From Prorocentrum cordatum (lineage: Eukaryota; Sar; Dinophyceae; Prorocentrales; Prorocentraceae), in assembly GCA_963575745.1 (NCBI GenBank), contig CAUYUJ010000192.1:405360-469359 (forward strand): a stretch of 64,000 bases of DNA. Direction: 5' to 3'. Shown piece after piece: positions 46,096-56,240 of the stretch; position 1 is the stretch's first letter, and each line of letters opens with the position of its first letter. Made by a program: the position numbers and the translations under genes. Under the pieces are notes generated by a model. It searched no databases, was not told where the DNA came from, and was given only the letters and a program-made list of their open reading frames with translations.

Positions 46096-46870
46096 ACGCT
46101 GAGGGGAAAGACGAGGGGAAGGACGAGTTCAATTGTCAGTCGAGAGCTTTGGGGGGGGCAGAGTCACCGGCAGCTTTTAAATACCCTCTGAGGCTAGTCT
46201 CATCACGAGAGATAAGGACAAAACAATGTTCTAAGAACTGTGCGATGCTCTTAGAACAGTAAGCAGACACAGTAAAGCAAAACGGTCTCAGGTTGAGATG
46301 ACCGCGGCGGTTGCTGAGGGGATAGGGGGCTGAGAAGCGGATGCTAAGCTAGGTTATATCTGGGCTAAGCTAATTTACATTGGGCGTTGGGGGGACTGGG
46401 CTCATAGGACCTGGTTTAATGGTGTTTACTGGGGGACGCCCCCCCACCCCATTCCACTAACCGGAACTGCCGCAACCCGAAGAAACGCAGGCTGTGGCAA
46501 ACCTAATTTAGCGATTGCATGCCGTATTTTGTTTGGGCGTCGGGGCCCAATGACTAACCGGTTCCCCTTAACCAGGGTTCTGCCTAGATAGGTATGATTA
46601 TCAATGGGTTACAATTGCCGAACATTGAAGCGGAGCTCGATAAATCCGCCAAGCAGGTGGGGCCCACCTAGCGCTGATCGCTAACCGCTCAACCAATAAC
46701 CCATTGTCAGCTGGGCAATGCCAGACATTATCCACCTTCAAAACGCTTCTAGGCTCCCCCTTGGGGAACCAGAGGCTACCGATACCACTACTCCAAGGTC
46801 CTCTCCTGAGGTGCGTTCGGACCAAACTTTCGAGGCGAATCCAGCGGTGGCGACGAGGGCGTACTCAATG
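46096..46870. other. Lower-GC unique DNA, no gene recognised
   Basis: About 0.75 kb without simple repeats, AT-richer than average, with frequent stops in all frames. The GTTCTAAGAAC and GCTCTTAGAACAG words at 46229-46262 form a small inverted pair. Confidence 0.4.
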
Positions 46871-47035
46871 ACCACATCCCAGAAATAATTCTAGCACCCA
46901 GAAAGGTATCGAAGCAGCGTCGAACGAGTATCGCCCCCCAGGGCCTGACACATGAAACCCCTCAAGTGTCGGTACTTCCGTGATGATCGAAAGCCTGTTT
47001 GGTGATCAAGGCTAGAGTAGGTTGGACCATCATAC
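46871..47035 (+). repeat. Dispersed family D, copy 2
   Basis: CACATCCCAGAAATAATTCT, CAGCGTCGAACGAGTATCGC, CCCTCAAGTGTCGGTAC and AGAGTAGGTTGGACCATCAT match the copies at 4796 and 50074. The unique stretch 47036-47277 follows, without a gene. Confidence 0.75.
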
Positions 47036-47277
47036 CCCTGTTCCCTCAGCAACCCCCGCGGTCATTGCAGCAGGCAAGCCAAGACGCTCCGCCTCCGCCC
47101 GACGGGCAATACAGAAACCTTCCACAAGAAGACCAACCCTGAGACCCCAGGCCATCTATTGATGTTTGGCGTGGGAACGCCACGCTTTCCATAGCAAGAC
47201 CATCGAAACCCAAGAAACCCAGGGCACCCTGGAGGCAAGCAGGGTGTTTTTTTTGGCATGGGCTTCCACTGTAAGTT

Positions 47278-47452
47278 GGCGGCGAGCGAGGGGGGGAAAT
47301 GAGAAGGAGAACGCCTTCTCAGAAGGCGGCGGGACTTCTCAGAGGCCCTCGCGCCTTCTGAGAGATCGTTGTTCGTCTTCGGGGACGGCTTGGAAAACTT
47401 CTCTCAGAAGGCCCGGGGGGGACTTCCGAACCTTCTGAGAAGGCCTGGGCCC
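47278..47452 (+). repeat. Foldback family J, copy 2
   Basis: GGCGGCGAGCGAGGGGGGGA, AACGCCTTCTCAGAAGGCGG, CGTCTTCGGGGACGGCTTGG and CTTCTGAGAAGGCC. The right GCTCGCCGCC arm is absent. Confidence 0.65.
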
Positions 47453-47547
47453 CCGCTGTAGGGCGCGCCACCCCTGCTCTGGGCTCGGGGGCGGCCACGC
47501 CAGGACAAAAGAAAAACGCGCGCGCGGCGGCGCGGCGTGGGGACTTG

Positions 47548-47715
47548 TGGAGTCACGTCGGCATGTCCTCCTATTGTCGGGCCTAGGAAGAAAAAAGAAG
47601 CAGTGTCCAGAAATAGTTCTTAACAATGGTCCAAGATAGTCGAAAAAATCTTCCCTGACTAATGTTTGACCCTGGTTGGACATCCCCCCTGTGGAGGGGC
47701 CTGCCCGACTCAACG
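47548..47715 (+). mobile_element. TIR family A element (degenerate left end)
   Basis: Left GTCGGCATGTCCTCCTATTG and right TCCCCCCTGTGGAGGGGCCT, then GCCCGACTCAA, with the AATGTTTGACC block just before the right end. About 168 bp. Confidence 0.55.
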
Positions 47716-47739
47716 GTGGAGCGGCGGCTGCGGCACGCT

Positions 47740-48310
47740 CGGGGGCAACCCAGTGGGAGTCTCCCGTGCCATCTTCCTGGCTCCCCAGGAGATCCAACGT
47801 ACAGTCGGGGCCTTGACCTAAGGAACCTTACGTAAGGAACGAGGCCCCTTGATCCCAGCAGTTCAGCTTGGATGTCCCATCGAAGACCGCAGGAAAACCC
47901 GGGCCAAACTGCAAAACAGTGAAGGGACACCGAGCCCCTCCCCAACCAAAAGGGCTCCTTCTTCGGGGCCCCGACTGCATCGAACAAAACAAAAGGGCGA
48001 GCGTCTTTCGCGGCGCTCGGCCTCGGAAGGCCTGCGGCCGGCCCCGCGGCCGTCAACCGAACGGCTCGAAAAGAAGGACCGGCCCTGGGGAAAGGGCCAG
48101 AACTTCCAGACCCCGCATTGAAAAAATCACGACACCGGATCTCTGGGTCTAGCGAGTCGGCGCTGCCCGACGCTACTCGACGCCACATCGACGCTAATCG
48201 GCACCAGTACGGCGCTTCTCATCGATGACCAGACGCTGGCGCACACTGGTGCACTCCAGAGATGAAATTGCGAGGGCACACGAGGCTGCCAAGACGTGCT
48301 ATCGACGACA
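47740..48310 (+). repeat. Dispersed family H, copy 2, split by insertion
   Basis: The left part (47750-47800, GTGGGAGTCTCCCGTGCCAT) and right part (48150-48310, GAGTCGGCGCTGCCCGACGC and CTGGCGCACACTGGTGCACT) match the contiguous copy at 10655-10862. Between them lie the TA-flanked MITE at 47802-47977 and further DNA. Confidence 0.6.
47802..47977. mobile_element. TA-flanked MITE family M1, copy 1
   Basis: Begins CAGTCGGGGCC and ends GGCCCCGACTG, 176 bp. The left flank is TA and the right flank CA (a probable mutated TA duplication). CAGT ends at a TA target are typical of Tc1/mariner-type non-autonomous elements. Subterminal CTAAGGAACC(T/C) and GTAAGGAACGAGGCC are shared with the copy at 60621. 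Confidence 0.8.
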
Positions 48311-48479
48311 CCCAAGATTCTCAAACGACTTGCTCTGAAACGTGAATACAATTCAAAAACTGCTCCACGAAGCAGGAGAAAGAACAGCTCCGGAAGTGGA
48401 ACCGGAACCAGAGCTGGACAAACATTATCCTGGCGAAGGACCCAACCATATGATGTTGTGGGTACCGCAACTGTGAATA

Positions 48480-49745
48480 TTTTCTTCGGTGAAGCTCCCT
48501 TTGGGGCCACGAAACGCTGCGCTGGGCGGGGGGGGAACGCATGCGGGCGGTAGCACTGGAGCCGTCGGTGAAGCTCCCTATGAGGCCACGAAACGCTGCA
48601 CTAGGTGGGTGAAAATACCAAATTAGGCTTGTGGGACGCATGCGGGCGGTCCCGTTAGGGGCCTCGGTGAGGTTCCTTATGGGGCCGCGAAGCGTTGTCA
48701 AGGGTGGGTGAAAATGCCAAATTGGGTGTGGGGGTCGCATGCGGGCGGCCCCACTGGGGGCTTCGGTGGGGCTCCCTATGGGGCACCGAAGCGCTGTACT
48801 GGGTTGGTGAAATTGCCAAATTGGGCGTGGGAGACGCATGCGGGCGGTCCCACTAGAGGTTTCGGTGGAGCTCCCTGTGGGGGACGCATGCGGGCGGTCC
48901 CACTGGGGGCTTCGGTGGAGCTCCGTATGGGGCCACGAAGCGCTGTACTGGGCGGGTGAAAATGCCAAATTGGGCATGGTGGACGCATGCGGGCGGTCAC
49001 ATTGGGGGCTTCGGTGGAGCTCCTTATGGGGCCACGAAACGCTGTGCTGGGTGGGCGAGAATGCCAAATTGGGATGTGGGGGTCGCATGCGGGCGGCCCC
49101 ACTGGGGGCTTCGGTGGAGCTCCTTATGGGGCGACGAAGCGCTGTACTGGATGGGTGAACATGTCAAATTGCGCGTGGGGGACGCATGCGGGCGGCCCCA
49201 CTGGGGGCTTCGGTGGAGCTCCTTATGGGGCGACGAAGCGCTGTACTGGATCGGTGAACATGTCAAATTGCGCGTGGGGGACGCATGCGGGCGGTCCCAC
49301 TGGGGGTTTCGGTGGAGCTCCCTATGGGGCACCGAAGCGCTGTATTGCGTGGGTGACAATGCCAAATTGGGCGCGGGGGACGCATGCGGGCGGTCCCACT
49401 GGGGGCTCCTGTGGAGCTCCCTATGGGGCCACGAAACGCTGTACTGGGTGGGTGACAATGCCAAATCGGGTGCGGGGGACGCATGTGGACGGTCCCACTG
49501 AGGGCTTCGGTGGAGCTCCTTCTGGGGCCACGAAACGCTGTAGTGGGTAGGTGAAAATTCCAAATTGGGTGGGGGACGCACGCGGGCGGTCACATTGGGG
49601 GCTTCGGTGGGGCTCCCTATGGGGCCACGAAGCGTTGTGGGGGACGCGGCTTCGGTGGGTGAAAATGCCAAATTCGATGTGGGGGACGCGGCTTCGGTGG
49701 AGCTCCCTATGGGGTCACGAAGCGCTGTGCTGGGTGAGCGACTCT
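48480..49745 (+). repeat. 99-bp tandem repeat, about 12 copies
   Basis: GCATGCGGGCGG marks each unit. The last five intervals measured (49085, 49184, 49283, 49382, 49481) are exactly 99 bp, while earlier intervals vary and one unit near 48840-48890 is truncated. Each unit also has GGGGGCTTCGGTGGAGCTCC, GGGGC(C/G)ACGAAGCGCTGTACT and AATGCCAAATTGGGCG. As 99 is 33 codons, frames stay open on both strands (for example GDACGRPHWGLRWSSLWG). A repeat protein is possible, but equally open frames in several phases favour a satellite. Confidence 0.9.
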
Positions 49746-49810
49746 TTGGCGTGTGAAGGGAGATGCTGCTGCTGTACAATGCGCCGTCCTCCGCCCTGTT
49801 GGAGTAGTGG

Positions 49811-50058
49811 CCTCCTAGATGGGGTCCGAGTAGATGGGGTCGGCGGATCTCGCCGCATCGCCGATACATCGGCGATGCATCGCCGATGCATCGGCGATGC
49901 ACCGGCGATGCACTGGCGACGTCGGCGATGCACTGGCGACGTCGGCGTGGAGAGAAGTGGGCCCCACATCAAGCCGCATCAGCGATGCATCGCCGATGCA
50001 TCAGCGATGCGGCACGATCCTCCGACCCCATCTACTCCGACCCCACCTAGGCTTATGT
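49811..50058. mobile_element. Foldback family B, copy 4
   Basis: TGGCCTCCTAGATGGGGTCC opens, and GACCCCATCTACTCCGACCC then CACCTAGGC closes. Interior GCATCGCCGATGCATCGGCG and CACTGGCGACGTCGGCG modules, plus GGCGTGGAGAGAAGTGGGCC. This is the best-preserved copy of the modular interior. Confidence 0.75.
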
Positions 50059-50073
50059 TGTTCCCATCCCACT

Positions 50074-50450
50074 TAAGGACCACATCCCAGAAATAATTTC
50101 GAGCACCCAACAAAGTGTCAAAAGAGTACCAAAAGAGTGTCGAAACAGTGTCGGGCAAGTGTCTCCCAGGGCCCGACACGTGAAAACCCTCGAGCTTCGG
50201 TACCTTTTCCTGGCGCTCGAGATTCTTCCTGGTGGTCCAGGCTGGAGTAGGCTGGAACATCATAGATCTGGGCGGCCTGGATGGAAGCAGGGTCGGCGTG
50301 GACATCCCGACTTGGGGCATAAAACAGGGCTAGGATCGGGATAAATCGCTCCAGAGCGTTCCGGAGCGCTCTCAGAGCGTTCCGAAACGCTCTGGAGCGG
50401 CCGCGGCGCCCAATACATCCTCCAAACCCGCCGATTCTCAGAGATTTCGA
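50074..50450 (+). repeat. Dispersed family D, copy 3, followed by family L
   Basis: CACATCCCAGAAATAATTTC, GGGCCCGACACGTGAAAACC, GAGTAGGCTGGAACATCAT (to 50262), then CTCCAGAGCGTTCCGGAGCG and CGAAACGCTCTGGAGCGGCC (50347-50450). The same D and L neighbours occur at 4600-4975 in the opposite order. Confidence 0.7.
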
Positions 50451-50671
50451 GCTATCCCGATCCGATTTGGTCCCGATCTTCGCGTCGTCTTCATAGATCT
50501 AGGCGGCCTGGATGGAAGCAGGGGCGACGTGGACGTCCCGACTTGGGGCACCAGGGCCGATGAGCGTGGCGGCGGCGTGGGCCCTGGTGGGCGCCGGCCG
50601 AGGCCGTGGGCCCCGGTGGGTGACACCCGGGCTCCGTGCGGTGCGTCGGGGAGCGGCGCAGCACAGCGCAG

Positions 50672-50968
50672 CTGCGGCACATCGACAAGGTGTTGCACCG
50701 CCTGGCGCTGGCAGCAAATATCGCATCGCTGTGATATCAATCGCCTGTTTCCCCCCCCCTCCCCCCCGATCTGAATAACTATTTTGAGTTCGGTCCGGGC
50801 TGGTCGAAGCAGCTCGGCGGTGCAACATTTTGTCGGGAGCCCCCGGGCGGACCAGGGGCCCTTCGCCATGCACCCAACATTGAGATCGGGGGGAAGGGGG
50901 GGGGCAAGAGCAATGCAGTACAGGTGCCAATGCACAGCAAAAGTGGTGCAACATTTTGTCGATGTACG
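50672..50968. mobile_element. Foldback element, about 297 bp
   Basis: ACATCGACAAGGTGTTGCACC on the left pairs with GGTGCAACATTTTGTCGATGT on the right. The inner CCCCCCTCCCCCCCGATCTG pairs with GATCGGGGGGAAGGGGGGGG. A third GTGCAACATTTTGTCGGGA lies at 50819. No gene. Confidence 0.6.
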
Positions 50969-51337
50969 CTAAGTGAGCGTCTTCTTATTCGGCCTTCCGA
51001 CATTGGGCGGAAATGGGGGGAGGGGGGTCTCTTGCTGCAGACTCCTGCTCAGTGCGACCGTTTGGGACCGTGCGTCCTGTGGGGTAGGGACTCCGCCTGC
51101 TCGAAACGGGCGCCAAAAAGGGCCAGGATCCACTCCATGGGGAGGGGGACGGGGGGTGTGAGGGCCCGCGCCGATCGGCAAAACAATGAATAATGATTGT
51201 TTTCCGCAGTGTTTCATCAGTTCGTCCCTGAACTTTGCTGGTCGGGGCGATGATGCTCGTACCGGTGACAAGTTCAGTTTGGTGTTTGCAAGCCAGTTCG
51301 CTGTACGCAGCGATTTTTCTACCGACGCCGCCGCTAC

Positions 51338-51483
51338 GCTTAGGCCGGGCATGTCCTCATACAAGCGGATTTTGGTCAGAAAAAATTTAAATGGTCAGAC
51401 AAATGATCAAAACATCGTCCCCGGACTATTGTTTGACTGCTTTTGGATACTTCTCCTGTAGAGGGACATGCCCGACTTAACAC
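51338..51483 (+). mobile_element. TIR family A, compact complete copy
   Basis: Left TTAGGCCGGGCATGTCCTCA, right GTAGAGGGACATGCCCGACT then TAA, interior ACATCGTCCCCGGACTATTG and TTTGACTGCTTTTGGATAC. 146 bp. The 50969-51337 flank shows no gene. Confidence 0.75.
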
Positions 51484-52555
51484 TACGCCGCGGTTCGGCG
51501 ACGCAGGCTTCCTTTCGAGTCAGGCTGCTGTCCTGGCGATCGTGTGAGGTTGCCTTTGGGCGGCCCTTGCCTGGAGGTCTGGGCTGCGGTGGTGCATAGG
51601 ACGCACGGCGCTGGCGTTCTGGAGCCATGGCGCGAGCGGAACTGAGGAGGCTCAAATCAATCACGCGCTGAAATTAGAAGACAACAAATCCAGCCCCATA
51701 AGCCAGAAGAACCACCGCGACAAGCGAGGCCGCTTGGCAAACGCACCCAAAGATGGAATCGAACATGGTCGGGATGTTTAGTAAACGCCCAGGGTGGCTT
51801 AGTAAACGAATAACTATAGGGTCCAGGTGGTGTTTCTTCCCTTGAAATGGCGTGTGTCCAGAGTCGCGATGCGTTCTACGGAACTGGTGGGCGCTTAGAG
51901 TCTTGGTTTCGCCCTGGGCCGAAGGCCTGCGAGCAGAGACTAGAGAGATGGAGAGAGAGGCAGAGACAAACAGGGAGAGAGGCTCAGGACTGGAAAGCTG
52001 CAGGCATCGAGAGCGCGAGAGACCTGCTCCCCGCCCAGCCCAGAGACAGCGCACGGGGATGGCTCCTCTCGAGCCGAAGGCTCACCCGACAGGCGGAGCC
52101 GACGGACCTCTCGTGCGAACGGGCCCCGGCGACACCGGGTATGAGCCAACGGTCGACCGGCCTCGCCCTCACCCTCCAGCCCCCGCAGGCGTGCGCGGAG
52201 GTCCAGACCTCCGATGCCATGCTTCTTTCGTGGAGGGAGCCCTCTACCAGTGGGCCAGAGCTTGGAACACGAGAGGCCGTCGTCACCTCCCTGTGGCGCC
52301 GCCGGGCGCCTGGGAAGCACGACGAAATCAGGATCGGGACAACATCGGATCGATATAGATCGGGGCGGTAAGGACGCCAGCAGGTCCAGAGGATGCATCG
52401 GGCGTCGCGGCCGCTCCGGAGCGATCCGAAACGCCATGAGAGGTCTTGGACACATCGGAAACGACTCGGCCAGAGTGTCTAGGCCTGCCCGAATGGGGCG
52501 AAACTGATGTCGTGAAGCCATCGGCTCAGGATGTGTTCCAGGACTTCTGGGGTAT
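51484..52555. other. No gene recognised; TTAGTAAACG sites at 51777 and 51798
   Basis: Two TTAGTAAACG words, then GGTCCAGGTGGTGTTTCTTC and CCTTGAAA, resemble 37586-37633. A purine-rich GAGAGAGGCAGAGA segment is at 51945-51985. Long frames on both strands are stop-poor background. Confidence 0.4.
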
Positions 52556-52559
52556 CCAT

Positions 52560-52720
52560 GAAGGGGCCCAGGGGCACACAGAGATATACACACAAATCCC
52601 AGGAGTCCCCATATTTGTCTACATTTTCTGGGTGCTCGTCTTCCCCCCCCCACTTCCCCTATTTTCTTGAGGATCGACGATGACTTGTGCATCGTCGTTT
52701 CCCTCCTCCCAAATCTATAG
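52560..52720 (+). repeat. Dispersed family I, copy 2
   Basis: AGGGGCCCAGGGGCACACAG, ATACACACAAATCCCAGGAG, TTTTCTGGGTGCTCGTCTTC and CCCCCCCCCACTTCCCC. Confidence 0.7.
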
Positions 52721-52812
52721 CGGCCTTCGCTTCTGGGGCCCGCACGGAAGAATAGGACGTCTTTGAAGCCAGTGGACACCTTGGAACGTATCACGATGAG
52801 GACCTCTTTCAG

Positions 52813-53011
52813 GGGGACGTAAGACCTGGGTACAGGGGACTCGGAAATCCCCGACGAGGTCGTCAAAAAAATGACGAGGCCGAGCCTGCATTTTGACGAA
52901 GCCTCCCGCTGCAGACATCCCACGAAACTCCTCCTCGTCAAAATCCGAAGCACGGTCGTCAAAAAACCATTGGTAACCCGAGTCCCCTGGCAAACCCGGG
53001 TCTTACGCTCC
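52813..53011. mobile_element. Foldback element, about 199 bp
   Basis: GGGACGTAAGACCTGGGTAC at the left is inverted at the right as AACCCGGGTCTTACGCTCCC. A second inner pair is GGGGACTCGG with CCGAGTCCCC, and GTCGTCAAAAAAATGACGA with GTCGTCAAAAAACC. No target duplication was seen. Confidence 0.7.
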
Positions 53012-53111
53012 CCCGACTCTTGCTCCTCTGACTGAAGCCCATGTTGGCATGATTCGCGACGACGTCCGTGACCGTCTCCGCCCCCCCCATCCCTCCCCCA
53101 CTCCCCCCCCC

Positions 53112-53204
53112 GGCCACGTCACGATCCGCAACGGCGCCGTCTGGGAGAGAGCCATTCTTGGGCATTCCCAGACGGCGCCGCCGCGAATCGCGGCGTGACT
53201 GGCC
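53112..53204. repeat. Strong hairpin
   Basis: AACGGCGCCGTCTGGGA and TCCCAGACGGCGCCG are exact complements around a 20-base loop. Pairing continues outward with mismatches to GGCCACGTCACG and CGTGACTGGCC, arms about 37 bp. Confidence 0.75.
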
Positions 53205-53416
53205 CTCTCCCCCCCTCGCACCCCTCGCCCTGGCGACGCCCGTTATCGTTAATCGCCAGGGAATGAAACAAGATTGCTGCTAGGGGTGCGGCAGCGTAAC
53301 TGCTGCCGCAACCTGGCGCGCAGCCGTGCAGTGGTACTGCGACGCCTTGTGAGGCCAAGGAATTTGTGCTCATGAGCTCTGCACCCGAAGCCTCGTCACT
53401 CTCTCTGAGGAAGTAG

Positions 53417-53620
53417 AGACCTCCTAGATGGGGTCCTTGTGAATGGGATCGAAGGATCGCGCCGCATCGGCGATACATCGCCGATGCATCGGCGATGCAG
53501 CGGCGAGGCATCGGCGCCGTCGGCGTGGAGAAAACCAGGCCCCACGTCGAGCCGCATCGCCGATGCCTCGTCGATGCGACGCGATCCTCCGACCTCATCT
53601 ACTCGGACCCCATCCAGGAG
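53417..53620. mobile_element. Foldback family B, copy 5
   Basis: GACCTCCTAGATGGGGTCCT opens, CCCCATCCAGGAGGCCTAGA closes. Interior CGGCGATACATCGCCGATGC and GCGTGGAGAAAACCAGGCCC. It is followed immediately by a family A element, exactly as at 2283-2640. Confidence 0.75.
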
Positions 53621-53800
53621 GCCTAGACTCAGGTCGGGCCTGTCCCCCTACAGGCCGATTCTGAACGAATAAACAAACAAATAGTCAAAAAGTACCCCAG
53701 ACATATTCCAAAATATAGTAGGAACATCGTCCCCGATCTATTTTTTGACTACTGTTGAATAATATCCCTGTAGGGGGACAGGCCCGACTTCAGCCTGGAC
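53621..53800 (+). mobile_element. TIR family A, complete copy with perfect 22-bp TIR core
   Basis: GTCGGGCCTGTCCCCCTAC (53633 onward) is matched perfectly in inverse over 22 bases at 53767-53788. Interior: AATAGTCAAAAAGTACCCC, ACATCGTCCCCGATCTATTT, GACTACTGTTGAATAATATC. About 180 bp. Best reference copy of the family. Confidence 0.85.
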
Positions 53801-54080
53801 TCTCTCTGACCGCAGGCGGCGCTCCCGCACGGCCCGCCCTGCGATGGGCGCCGCCACTCGGCCGACTGGGCTCGCACGGGGTTGCTCGCGCGCGCGCGCT
53901 CGCGCGCGCGCGAAGGCGGGCCTGTCCACCCACTCCTGGCACGCGCGCGCGGACGCCGCTGCCGGCGGGCCGGGGGGGCTCTCGAGTGGGCCGCGTGGCC
54001 CCCATGGGGTGTACAGGTGGCGACAGCCCTCGAGGATCCTGGATCGGTGGGAGGCGGGGGGCACTCCAAATTCCTGATTA
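53801..54080. other. GC-rich DNA with CGCG run, no gene
   Basis: A GCGCGCGCGCTCGCGCGCGC tract near 53890. No convincing gene. Confidence 0.4.
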
Positions 54081-54270
54081 GTCGGCGCCCCCACAAACCC
54101 GGACCCCCCCTCCAAATGCGACCTAATATTCCTGACCCCCCTCTCCTGTGCGGGGCGCCTTAAGAAACCGGACCCCCTAAGCTCCAGTCCAAAGAAAACG
54201 CCCCCATAAACGGGACCCCCCCAGTTACAAAAAAGGCGCCTCAAAAAACCGGACCTGGGGGACGATCAAT
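54081..54270 (+). repeat. Dispersed family G, copy 2
   Basis: AATGCGACCTAATATTCCTG, CTAAGCTCCAGTCCAAAGAA, CCCCCCAGTTACAAAAAAGG and CTGGGGGACGATCAATAAGG, parallel to 5178-5350. The 54271-54650 DNA shows nothing recognisable. Confidence 0.75.
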
Positions 54271-54655
54271 AAGGGATTTGGAGCAGGGTTCGGATTCCGC
54301 CACGCGTTCGACGAGTGCCGAGCCCTACCCCCGCCCCACATCGAGTTGCCCGCGTCGTAGACTGGCGAGAGCAGGGTTTGGATTGTGCGGCCGAATGTGC
54401 TTACGCTAAGTCCCCTCACTTAGTGCATCGCGGCCCGCGATGCGTAATTATCTTCGCGCCCCCGCGGGTGATCCAGGTCCGGAGAACATTGCCCAGGAAG
54501 CGTCGAAAACACTCTACGAGGCCTCAAAGAGGCTACAATCTATATCCATAACGCTCTCTATGAGGCCATCGCCAAGCCCAAAATATTGATTTCCCGTATG
54601 TTGTTCAATGTGCCTCGCTTGCCATGTTCTTCGGTCAAAGATCGGTCCAGGTGGA

Positions 54656-54845
54656 GTCTCCGAAGACTTGGAGACCCAAGAAGGCCCCTAGACGGCCCAG
54701 GACGGCCACGACGGACCCTGGAGACGGCCCAGACGGCTAAACTTTTTCCAAGACGGCACGAGGAGACCTCGAGACGGCCCAAGAGGGCCCCAAGGGACCC
54801 CCACGACTGCCCGACCAGAACCCAAGGCAGCCCCTAAGACGGCCG
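54656..54845 (+). repeat. CCAAGACGGCCC array
   Basis: AGACGGCCCAGACGGCC, CCAAGAAGGCCCC and CCAAGAGGGCCCC units. Same family as 6288-6400 and 58425-58985. Confidence 0.7.
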
Positions 54846-55560
54846 ACGTAAGCCCCATGAGAGCTCCTCAATTCAGTGGAGACGAGCGGTGTCACATCTG
54901 ACGGCATTCTGGACGGTGCTCGAAGAGATGCCACACAAAGTGTTTCGCTGGCAGGGAGACGGACTTGCCGCGGGCACCTAGAGAAGTAGGGAGCCATTCA
55001 GCCGAGCCTGGTGGAGTAAAAAGGTCGCGAAGGAGGAGGAGGAGCAAGGGATTAGGAAGGTGGGCTGCAGGAGCGAAGGAGGTGGGGAGGGAGCGACAGG
55101 ATGACCCTCCAAACCGCAAGCAGAATGAGGCTGCAACCGTCGACGTCGGGAATGCAATCCGTCTTGGTAGCGCCAGCGGGACGCCGGCCACGAGCCCACG
55201 TCACAGAATCGCTCGCACTTCGCGCATGCGCGAAGCGCGGCGAGGCCTCGGAGCGCGGCCACCTCCGCGCCGGCGCGGGGCAGCCTGGCGGCGCTTCTGG
55301 GCGACGAGCGCGCGTCGGCGTGGGCGCGAAGCTGCGCGAAAGAATCGAATGGGGAATGTGGGACGATGGAGGGAGAGAGCAACGGGGATCGGCCAGGATG
55401 CCTTGCTTGCTACCACCTGTCCGGCCCCGCCGCCCTGGCCAAGAGCCAAGGGGGAGGGGGGGCTCAAGCGCAAAGCTTGGGCAGAGGATGCCCTGCTATA
55501 TCTGGCCTTTAAAACAGAGTTGTGTATCCATACCCTGCCCCCCCTGGCGCCCAGTGAGGG
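54846..55560. other. GC-rich unique DNA; long stop-poor frames
   Basis: A 393-codon plus frame (54965-56146) runs through here but continues through dispersed families H and B, so it is not credited as a gene. Confidence 0.35.
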
Positions 55561-55564
55561 GCAG

Positions 55565-55775
55565 CAACACTGCTGCAACTCATGGGACCCTCTCATGCCA
55601 TCTTGTAAAGACTTGCGAACGAAGCGAAGCTACTCGGCCGTGAATCGACGCTACGTCGACGCTAAAGCGACGCTAAATCGGAGCTACATCCGCGTCACCC
55701 CCTTGATTACCAGACGCAAATCCGCGCTAACGCACTCCAGAGCCGGAGTTGCGAAGGTATATCAGGCTCTCCCTG
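55565..55775 (+). repeat. Dispersed family H, copy 3
   Basis: CATGGGACCCTCTCATGCCA, TCTTGTAAAGACTTGCGAA, then repeated ATCGACGCTA words and GCACTCCAGAGCCGGAGTT. Parallel to 10655-10862. Confidence 0.6.
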
Positions 55776-55837
55776 GCGCCAAAAGAGGGCAGCAGCATGG
55801 GCATCGAGGGACTGGCTGGCATCGGGGGGGAACATCG

Positions 55838-55885
55838 ACCTGGAATCGGCGATACATCGCCGACATATTCGCGATGGGCCCCCGA
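55838..55885. mobile_element. Foldback family B, fragment
   Basis: GAATCGGCGATACATCGCCG is a single module pair. The arms are absent. Confidence 0.35.
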
Positions 55886-56156
55886 TCGCAAATCAGCGCG
55901 TTCCCTGGCGGAGCAAATCTATCAGATCTCTGCTGGGCGATGTATGGGGGGGTGAAGGGTTGGCCCCCCCCATCCCCCCCCAAAAAAACTACCGGTACCG
56001 CTACACCCCAGACCTCGTCTGGGATGCGTTCTGACCGGAACTTCGCGGCGAATCCAGCCGCGGCGCCGAAGGCCCCCAGGAGGCCCCCCCAAAGGGGAAA
56101 ACGAAACGAGAGCAGCAGTATGGGGTACGTTTCCTTCTCAATGTAACCGAATGCCC

Positions 56157-56240
56157 CTGAGGAGGAGGAGGAGGAGGAGGAGGAGGAGGAGGAGGAGGAG
56201 GAGGAAGAGGGGGGGAGGAGGAGGAGGAGGAGGAGGAGTC
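56157..56240. repeat. GGA array
   Basis: GGA units with an AGAGGGGGGG interruption. Confidence 0.93.

Noticed and set aside
51940-52962. 340-codon minus-strand frame
   Set aside because: It covers dispersed family I and part of a foldback element, with Arg/Pro/Ser-rich filler.
54965-56146. 393-codon plus-strand frame
   Set aside because: It passes through dispersed family H and a family B fragment and has no legible domain. Stop-poor background is the simpler explanation.
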